In this document: positions 55,723 to 64,000 of the stretch, piece by piece
How positions within the stretch are numbered: the first letter of the stretch is position 1
How the letters are laid out: the number at the start of each line of letters is the position of its first letter
Assembly: GCA_012845835.1 (NCBI GenBank)
Contig: JABAKD010000025.1
Coordinates: forward strand, 31,185,314-31,249,313
DNA from: Undaria pinnatifida
Lineage: Eukaryota; Sar; Phaeophyceae; Laminariales; Alariaceae
Direction of reading: 5' to 3'
DNA: 64,000 nt
The notes under the pieces: generated by a model
Database searches by the model: none
What the model saw: only the letters and a program-made list of their open reading frames with translations
Told to the model about the DNA's origin: nothing
Translations under genes and position numbers: made by a program

Positions 55723-58341
55723 GTGGCCACATTAGTGGTGGTGGGGGTAGAATACCGTTTGCGCTAGAATCCCTTTTTACTGGCGGTCTCTGCATCTATC
55801 AGTATAAATTGTTCACCTCACTTGCCTTGCAGGCTGATTGCTGGTGATAGGTGATGCCAGGTGACTACGTGTATTGACCTGTACGAGAATATCCATGAGT
55901 GTTTTGTTTTGCAAACCCCACGTTAAATCCTCATGTGGTCTATATACTGACGTTTGGTGTGCTCTGGCTACATCACATCATCAACAGACCCTATGTGACC
56001 TCGAATACCTGCTACGTTGTTCTGATTGTTTAGGGCTAGAGTTTGCGGCTCTTGGAATGTTCCCAGCTCATTACTTTCCTTCGTTCGAATCGGCATCGGC
56101 CTCACGTGCGGGAGTTTTCATACGCACTGTGCATCGCCACTCCTACGTCGGCAGACGGAGTTTCAGTTGCTTGGTTGCCAGGAGATATTGCCACACGCCA
56201 CGATTGTAGAGCTAGTATTTACACGACGCGTGGCTTCCATTTTCGAGAAAGAAAAACATCAAGCGTCTCCTGCTTTATACGTATCGTTTGGTGTGTGCTC
56301 ATCACTCCCGCGCCGCATTTGCTGAGGAGTTCTAAACGTGCAGCACGGGCGAAAACCCAGCTTGGTTGCGTCCCGCTGCCTTGAGCACCCATTAAGATAT
56401 GGGGGTTATTGCTGCCGATATCCTCGAGTTAGACAGGGAATCCGGTGAACGATGACGAACACGCTGGCAGCTTGAGCATGTAATACGCACGAACAATGCT
56501 TTTTTGCCGTGCGACACGTGCAGTTCGTGTTGAGGTTCCGTCTGGCCGCGCAGTAGTAGAAACCTAGCGATGTTCGACGATTTTGGTAACACCAACACGA
56601 TGTGTTGAAAACGCACGGACGTCATTTACGCAGGAGTACCCCACACATACGCAAGCGTAGCACCTTATACTTTCGCGCCACACGACCTAAACCCAAAACA
56701 GTGTAACTGAGCATCTTAAATATCACACTAAGACCGGACGCACATCTCTCTCTTTCGCACAAACTTCACGCGGCCATCTGGACGAAGGCATTTTCGAGGA
56801 TGAGTTAATGACGGGATACGTCGACTCCGTAGAAATTGGACGAGCTTGGTTGACCGTGTATGAAGCCCAAAATCGTCGAATTCACATTTGTAGGGGATCC
56901 TTGTTTCACGTAGCATCTGCTTCTTCGGGGTTGCAGCTAAACGGTGGGGGTTTTGCGAGAAATTGCCGCCATTGCTGTTGACCATAACTAACTTATTCGT
57001 CAAATAAATGATAGGTGGCGCACGACAGAAAGGAAACAAGGTTTGCTATCGTTGAATTTCATCGTCGCCCGTCTTGATATCATCTTGGAGAGGAATCGAA
57101 ATAAACATGTCTCCCTGGTCATTGTTGCCCCTGTGTTTTCCCAGACCATGCACCTGCTAAAGATGACCGGGCGGCTCTTCTCAACGATCCTTAATACATC
57201 GTGGCCCCAAGCGCGGCATGATTAGACAAAATGTGCACGGTGGAGGACTCCCATATCTGGAATCGTCGAAGGAACGCCATCGTCTAGCTTCTGCTCGAGG
57301 CGACCCCGTCATATATATGGCGTCGGCCTTTTGCGCATCACAAGGGTTTAGTTTGCACAATATATATTCCGCGGAACATGTGTGGTAGAAATCTCACCCA
57401 TTTTCGAGTGACACCGTCAAGCCAAAAGGTTGACCTCACAAAGCCACCCGTACGCATCATTCACATGTCATGAAAATCCTCCCTGTCTTGTGGTAATCTT
57501 GCTGGCCCGTTCGACCCCGTTCCTCTCGCTATCTGAATCCCCCGCAACGTCTTTGTTCGGTCTACGTCTTTGTTCGGTCTACGTCTTTTTTCGGTCTAGG
57601 TACCCTCTCCTTGTCGCCATCAGGGGATGGCTACACTTTGCCTTCCGAGCGTGGTGAATCTCACTGAAACGAAAGAATGTTATGCGTCTACCCTAGTAGC
57701 TACCGCGCAAGGCTCTCAGTAGCTGGGTGTAGATCTACACCCAGATTTATTCCCTTTTTCATACTCCGAGTAATATTTAACAGCCCATCTACATGTTCAC
57801 GCTCTCCTTTGTCATGTTTGCACCGTAAGGTTGATAGTCCCGTTTCGTGAGGAAATTTGCACATGTGAACACTGCTGCACGCCTTGAAAGGTCGAGTTGA
57901 ATGAAACGGTGCAACAAAGTGATAAATATTCAAACCAGGAGCACCGTTCAAGTATGATTCAGCATTGAGACGCGACTGATGGAGATACGTGGTCGGTCCG
58001 ATCAATTTCAGCTAGTTCGAAATATTCAAACAGTGTCAACATCGTGTGTAATGAAATCGACACACCAGCTTTGAGATTTCATAATTTTGGGTACGGGTGG
58101 TAAATCGAAACATTGTTTTAAGTACTGGCCATTTACGCAAAAAATGGGCATCTTGTACATAGTCGGCCTTTTGAACGAACACCCACAATTTTCTCGTTTG
58201 TCCGTGTCTTCCGGATGATGCCCTGAACGCAAATAAGGCCCGTAGACTTACATCAACGACACCGTCGTGACCACGATAATCCATTCTTTGGACTACGAGG
58301 GCACTCTTGTGGAAGCTGAGGACATTATTTTATGTTTCTAG

Positions 58342-59266
58342 CTACAGGAAGCGCAAAGCAAACGCAATAGACAATAGTTTGAAGAGCACTCCTAATTATA
58401 CTGCGTCCGCACGTTCTGTCGAATGACCTCGGCAACGTAAATTTACCACGGTGTTCTCGGCGTGTAACCGAGTAACGGAAACCGTTAACCGAGTCTTGCG
58501 CGAAAGGGAGAGGGTAGCAGCAAGCTAGGGAGGTGGCGATTGGGGATACCTGTAAAATGTTTTTTGTCAGTTTGTACATGAACAAATGTCTGTACGGAGC
58601 TTTTTGTGAATGGCGCCGCTGTGACCAAACATAGTAGGTCCTTCGTTGACGGTAAACACGCATGTTACACGAACGCATAAGAACCGTCGACCAGTAAAAG
58701 GTAAAATACGCTCGCTAATTATTTCCACGAGTAGAGATGGTAGGCACGACAACAGCACGTCGTCCGCGTTTCTTGATAATTCCGTATTTGAAGTACTTCG
58801 ACAAACCCCTAAACCGAAACACTTGTCAAGCGATCGGAATGTTCGTGGTTGTAGTACTACTGTATACCGTTACGTGGCACGTGGCGGTTGCCTAACGTCA
58901 GTCAGATGTTGCGCTGCGGTACTTCATGTCTTCTTGAACGAACACACTTAAAAATAACGATCGTCGTGTGTTGCCGCGTTGTACGATGGATTATTTAAAC
59001 GCCAACACTCCATACGGTTAAAAGAGCTGCGTTCCTAGTCACATTTCTAATGGTCTGGGCAAGAAATAATTTGTTGTCCTCTACTTGTGGCCGCTCAACT
59101 TTGCGCAAGCGATGGGCGAGGGACACCAAGACATGGGACCGTGGTAATTGGCACAATGCATATGTTTCTTCATTGTACGATGCCGGGCCGGCCGAATTCA
59201 TGCGGGTAGGATATGCTTTTGGGAAAGACGTCAGATCTCTACCTTTGGCACTTGGTATCATATACT
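58342..59266. other. 3' flank of the pseudogene, nothing recognised
   Basis: Only short frames on both strands. No element or repeat could be assigned before the MITE at 59267. Confidence 0.4.
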
Positions 59267-59538
59267 GACCCAGGCTACGGTAGGGGGGTCCCCTTCTGGG
59301 CCTTTTATTTCAGTGGCTAGGGGTCACTCGCGCGAGTATCCCCTTTGTTCCTATGCAATCCTACGTTTTCTTTATGTTTTACATTGTTGACGAAATCAAT
59401 CCGCAATGCAAAGGTGATCTAAGCTGCGGCAAACCAAGTTCCTCAACCATCTTCATCCGTAGGGTACAGAGCTACTCGTGCGAGTGGCTCAAACACACCA
59501 GTGAAAATGGGGGTACCCCCCCTACCGTAGCCTTGGTC
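59267..59538. mobile_element. MITE family 1, second copy
   Basis: 272 bp. Ends are GACCCAGGCTACGGTAGGGG and, inverted, GACCAAGGCTACGGTAGGGG. The target duplication is TACT (59263-59266 and 59539-59542). It contains the same palindromes as the copy at 28778-29044 and is in the same orientation. The different target duplication shows an independent insertion. Confidence 0.9.
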
Positions 59539-59542
59539 TACT

Positions 59543-60952
59543 ACGTGAATTTCAGCATGTATATATATATCTATGTGGTGGCGGTGGGGAAGCCTGATTG
59601 CAGTGGGGGACTTCTTGTTGCAGTACCGGCTCTTCTAGCGGCAACGTTTGACATGTCTTGGGTTGGTGAGCTATTGTGCGAAGCAACTCAGCTTGTCCAC
59701 CACGCGTTATATACACGGTATGACGCCAATTCAGCTGTTGGATTATGTTGCCGAATAGGGGCGCCATACATACGCGCAAACGGTTAGAACCGGCACCAGT
59801 CCGTAAATGTGGATGTATGTCGCACATAAATGCCTTCCCACTACGTAGGCAGGCAGATCGTGCTTCTTCCGTTTCCATTTCATGTGCTTGGCATACTATG
59901 AGGTTCTGTCACCGACCACGGTATGTCTGGGTAGATGTCTAATTGTGTATGCCGCTGTACAAACCCAACCTATCGTGTATTATGTTCGCCGATGACAGCG
60001 ACGCTTTCCAAGTGGGCTGGTCTATGGATGTAGGTGGAGTACAGGCAACGAATTGTTATCGAGGTTAGGTACGATAGTTCGACAGCATCGCTACCGCGCC
60101 CATCCTTCTTTTCTCTCAAGATGTTTGCGGCGAAAAGCCATCACTCAAAGCCTTTTACGTTGAATCACATGTCAAATATCGTAGTGATGTACCGGGTACA
60201 CTGTCCTTTGTTTGGCTCAAAACATACCTGGTACATGTATAATAGTATGCTGGATAGCGACCCCCACCTTTTGCCATCAAAGAAAAACATGAAACCGTGT
60301 CAAGTCTGTCCAAGGGGGGCAGGTTGCACATACGCTGTCTGTGGCGGAATCATAGCTCCCCAACTCATTACCAGCCCAAACATTATCCGGTGTCCCCACG
60401 AAAATGACTACACTAGTATCTTTCGCGGGTACGTCGAACGTGTTGGGCGGCAGCGCTCCTCGGCAAGTGTCACATTACCTTAGTACGCAGCAAAAAAAAT
60501 TTGTGGCAACGGCCGTGCCTACTTGCATCAATACAGCCGGCCAACACACGTCAACTCCCGGGTCGATCAACAACTGTCACAATACTTTACTTACTCCGCT
60601 CGGGACCAGCTACCCCTCAATCTCCGACATATATATGCGTGCCCACCGCCAGCTACATAGCAGCCCTTCTCTCTTCGCGCATTTCACAATATGCCCAGAA
60701 TATTGACACATGTACCAGGTATCCACACTCTCAGGCCGGGTCGACAAAGGAGTCCCTCGAAGTTTCGCAACACCCACAGACTAGGGGGTGAGGTACAGTA
60801 AGGTGGCAAGACCAGATTTAACCCGTTATGAGTGCTGTAGACTCCAACTTGCCACATTTAACTCGAAAAAAAATCGACGATTCTTCCATGGGCGAAAATG
60901 CAACCGGCTAAGGCGATGAAACCAAAACCTTAAGTACCAGTATCTATCCGAT
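59543..60952. other. Stretch without recognised genes
   Basis: Open frames of up to 149 codons (60034-60483, plus) have no recognisable motifs. No splice-consistent gene or repeat was found. Confidence 0.4.
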
Positions 60953-61303
60953 CTCACAGCTGGAGTGTATTTTGATTTTTATAATATTTCATTTTGTTGT
61001 GTAACTGGAATCATGTCCACACAACTGTCGGATAAAAGTTTCAATTTGCTCCGCATTCCACCTTATTGGTTTTCCTACTGGAATCGTGTCTACACAACTG
61101 CCGGATAAAAGTTTTAATTTGCTCCGCATTCCACCTTATTTGTTTTCTACTGGAATCATGTCCACACAACTGCTGTCGGATAAATGTTATAATTTGCTCC
61201 GAATTTCACCTTATTGGTTTGCTACTACTGGAATCATGTCTACACAACTATCGGATGATTTTTTTTTATATTTTCTCCGCATTTCAATTTATTGGTTTGC
61301 TCT
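60953..61303 (+). repeat. Repeat tip followed by a 73-bp tandem array
   Basis: Only the last 25-35 bp of the poly(C)-jointed repeat are present (GATCTCACAGCTGGAGTGTA and AT tail). Four units of 72-78 bp follow, starting at 61005, 61078, 61150 and 61228, each with CTGGAATCATGTCYACACAA, CGGATAAAAGTTT and TGCTCCGCATT. Open frames across them repeat the same peptide and are not genes. Confidence 0.8.
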
Positions 61304-61589
61304 ACGGAAACAATCGGCCACACCGGAGAAAGAACTCCAACTTCCCACACACTAACAGGCCAAGAGTACAATAGTTGTTTGTAATCCTCCTGCCGGACGA
61401 AGCTCGAGAAAAAATTTCTTCCTAGGTATTATCATACGTGCTGTGTGTCATTATTCGCATTCCATCTGTAGTTTAATACTCATCCCGCTGTTTCCGTGGT
61501 AACGACCGCCCAAGCTGCGAAAACCGTATACAGGCGGTCACCGTTACTACTCGATCTAGTGAGGCAGTCTTCTTTTGTATACAGATGAT

Positions 61590-61790
61590 TGAGTATGTTG
61601 GTCCGACTTCATCTCCGGGTACCGGATGCAGCGGAGGCAGATAACCGAAAAATCATGATTTCATGTAGTGTGGGGCATGCACAAGCTCAGGCATTAACAA
61701 AGCACCCGGTCACAAGGATCAACCCGGGATTGGTCCAGTTTCAGGCCAACCTGCACCTGATCCGAAAAAAGCATCTTCGTGCATCATACC
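61590..61790 (+). repeat. Dispersed repeat also seen near 41108-41240
   Basis: Shares GTAGTGTGGGRCWTGCRCAAG, CTCA and TTAACAAA-like blocks, and TTGGTCCAGTTNCGG with 41108-41240 in the same orientation. Nature unknown. Confidence 0.5.
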
Positions 61791-61857
61791 AATTATGTTT
61801 CACAACGTATCATATATGTACTTATTACGCCGGGTATTTCGTGCCTCTGGCCGTTTA

Positions 61858-62375
61858 CACGATCGCCTGACAACCTCCACCAAACGAAGTAGCATAATAT
61901 GCCTAACAAAGTAAAGTCACCCTCGCGTTCAATAGTGGTGACATCGCATGCCCACGTCACCTCGCTTGGTGTATTTGTAAGATGTATCTCTGTCTTGGAT
62001 TTAATGACCTCAGAGCCCCACATCGGCATGGCAAAAATCTTAGGCGTAAAATCGCATATATGAGACAATAATAATGTGAAAAGGAGATACAAACAGATAT
62101 GCTCAAATTGCAGTAAACCGCACTACCAACATATTACGTAAAGAAATCCGTACATACATACCGTCTGCATGATCGCCTCCCAACCTATGCCAAGCGAAGT
62201 ATTACTAACGGAGTAACGTAATTGAGCGCGTGTACACTAAGGGTTTCAAAAACAAAAATGATTCGCATCTCTCCCTGTCGTTCTCAATGGCGGTGACAAT
62301 GCATGACCACATCACCTCGCCTGTTGTATTTGGCAATATGCATCTCTTTCTTATAATTAGCGATGTCAGAAAATA
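61858..62375 (+). repeat. Imperfect direct duplication, about 310-bp offset
   Basis: 61861-62010 and 62170-62370 share GATCGCCT..CAACCT, CAAGCGAAGTA, a GGCGGTGACA..GCATG block and CACCTCGC..TGTATTTG, then GATGTCAG-like ends. The second copy carries an insertion. No gene. Confidence 0.6.
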
Positions 62376-62559
62376 ATGGTATTTACATCATTGTACCTAT
62401 CGATTGAAATATTCCATCTTTTGATCCGTGTACAAAATCATATTATGAAGCTTTTAATAAGATGTTTACTACACCTAAGAACTGGGTGGCATACTACATG
62501 AAACATCAAGTCTTCCAGAAAAACATACATTACGGGTGATACAAAGTGGTGTCTTCTTG

Positions 62560-64000
62560 CTGCAACCGTCAGATTCGCCCCCTTCAAGGGTTTATAGTTT
62601 CCGCGCAAATATTGAAATGCTCGCCCCCCTCCCCCCCTCCCCCGATCCCTCTTGTCTAAACGCACCATCCGCAATAAAAATCTGCCAGAGTAATAAACAC
62701 TACCGGCCAACTGATATCATCTCATTATCCATCTAGCCATCCATGCCGTGACTCCAACTCATCTCCGCCCCCCCCCCCCCCCCCCCCCCCCGCGATCCCT
62801 CTTGTCTAAACGCACCATCTGCAATAAAAATCTGCCAGAGTAATAAACACTACCGGCCAAATGATATCATCTTATTATCCATCTAGCCATCCATGCCGTA
62901 ACTCCAACTCATCTCCGCCCCCCCCCCCCCCCCGCCCCCGCCTCCCCGCCCTCCCCCCTCCCCCCTACTTCTTTGTTCCCCGTCCAGTTCGTTCGAACGC
63001 CCCATTTACAATCAAAATCAGCCAGAGTACAAAACACTTCTAAGCAATTGATATCACGTCATTGTCTTTCTAGCCATCCATGACGTAGCTTTCTTTAATC
63101 CCCCCTCCCCCCTCCTTCCCCGCACCCCGCACGATCGCCTAGACCCAGCACCGCGCGTATAGCAAGCCCCTACATATATGATGAATACGCGCGATCGAAG
63201 GATTACACACACTGTTGCGAAAATCAGTGTCGACCAAATCGGTGATTTTAATATTATATGTGACCTAAACCTCTTGAACCCCCCCCCCCCCCCCCCCCGC
63301 CCCCCCCCTCTTTTTATTTTATGTATATATTTTTTCTACTCGCTTTCTCTTGCTTAAACGCCCCGCCTAATATCGAAATCCGCCAGAGTAATAAACCCTT
63401 CCACGCCCTGGATATCGCCTCGTTATCGTTTCAGAGCCGTCAATGCCGCTGCTGCAATTCCCACCAACCCCCGCCCCCAACACCCCCTCCTTACCCACCA
63501 CCCGCACCATCGCCCAGACCTAGCACCACGCGTATAGTAAACCCCTACATCTATGCGACCTAAAGCCCACCCCCCCCGCCCCGCCCCCCCCCCACCACAT
63601 TCCCCGCCCCTCCCCCACAAGGAATAGTTATAGTTTCCACGCACAAATTGACCTGCCCCACCCGTCCCCTTCCCCCTGCTCCCCCTCTGCCGCCCCTCAT
63701 TTGATCAAAATCAGGCCCCCACGTCCTTAACGACCCCGCCCTCCCCTTACCGGATATTCGACTTACAGGATTCACTTGATAAATTGATGCATTTGATTCC
63801 ACAGCTGTCAGATTTTGTCCCCCTCAGAAACGGGTTTTATAGTTTCCGCGCACAGACTGCCTAACATCACCCTGTTGACCCTGATAGTTGTACTGTAGTT
63901 GCAAGGGGAGTCGCGGACCTATATCCTTAATGAGGACACACAACCCGTAATACGCGCGGTCGGAGTATCACACAGCTTGCAAAGATGAGTTTCGACAAAA
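62560..64000 (+). repeat. Poly(C)-jointed repeat array reaching the window end
   Basis: Starts with the TTTATAGTTTCCGCGCA module. Then the same 150-bp stretch (CGATCCCTCTTGTCTAAACG to ATCTCCGCC plus a C-run) occurs twice in tandem (62643 and 62793), followed by further modules and C-joints (62919-62933, 63281-63310, 63571-63592). The terminal module (63740-64000) is cut by the window end inside GATGAGTTTCGACAAAA. The array holds no gene. Confidence 0.82.

Larger units (their letters stand above)
47857..58341 (+). pseudogene. Broken second copy of the EGF plus M8 peptidase gene
   Basis: All nine exons of the intact gene at 24991-31518 can be matched in order on the opposite strand: exon 1 about 47857-48320, exon 2 48699-48834, exon 3 49211-49295, exon 4 49666-49834, exon 5 about 56310-56446, exon 6 about 56761-56828, exon 7 57145-57215, exon 8 57624-57653, exon 9 58215-58341. 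Exon 3 keeps its exact 85-bp length and both splice sites. Damage: frameshifts in exons 1, 2 and 7, a TAA and a 98-bp deletion in exon 4 (169 versus 267 bp, though CACGAACTGGGCCACGG for the zinc motif survives), an in-frame TAG in exon 5, loss of the acceptor of exon 6, the donor of exon 7 and the acceptor of exon 9, and 1-bp deletions in exons 8 and 9. A 5.6-kb LTR element sits in intron 4. Confidence 0.88.

Overview
The window looks like repeat-dominated nuclear DNA of a eukaryote. Genes are interrupted by GT-AG introns, coding density is very low, and retrotransposons, DNA transposons, MITEs, minisatellites and long poly(G)/poly(C) tracts fill the sequence. The one intact gene found encodes a secreted EGF plus M8 (leishmanolysin-like) zinc peptidase in nine exons, with introns of about 0.3-1.2 kb. 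Its domain style, together with Ty1/copia, hAT and a Penelope-like element with GIY-YIG at the N-terminus, fits a protist or alga. A photosynthetic stramenopile such as a brown alga is a reasonable guess, but this is inference. No bacterial operons, rRNA or convincing tRNA were seen.

Layout. 1-2600: G-rich repeats and a degenerate tandem array. 2709-5916 (minus): a decayed Penelope-like retroelement in which the GIY-YIG nuclease precedes the reverse transcriptase. 5980-8885: two unrelated modular repeat families whose modules are joined by homopolymer G/C tracts. 9703-10538: a (CTA)n microsatellite and a recent 258-bp tandem duplication. 12205-19337 (minus): a decayed full-length Ty1/copia element with both LTRs. 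19338-24990: nothing recognised. 24991-31518 (minus): the intact M8 peptidase gene, with MITEs in its introns. 31560-34530: short tandem repeats only. 34532-37400: a poly(C)-jointed repeat interrupted by a 2.27-kb hAT element with matching terminal inverted repeats. 38461-45335: more poly(C)-jointed repeat copies, one split by a possible piggyBac-type end, and a CCACGG-rich satellite-like block. 47857-58341 (plus): a broken second copy of the M8 gene on the opposite strand, carrying a 5.6-kb LTR retrotransposon (50094-55722) in one intron. 59267-59538: a MITE also found inside the intact gene. 60953-64000: tandem repeats and another poly(C)-jointed array that runs off the window.

The two M8 loci can be aligned exon by exon, so the window contains an inverted gene duplication of which one arm stayed open and the other decayed and was colonised by transposons. 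Most other open frames are chance or antisense readings of repeats and are not annotated. All comparisons were made by eye.
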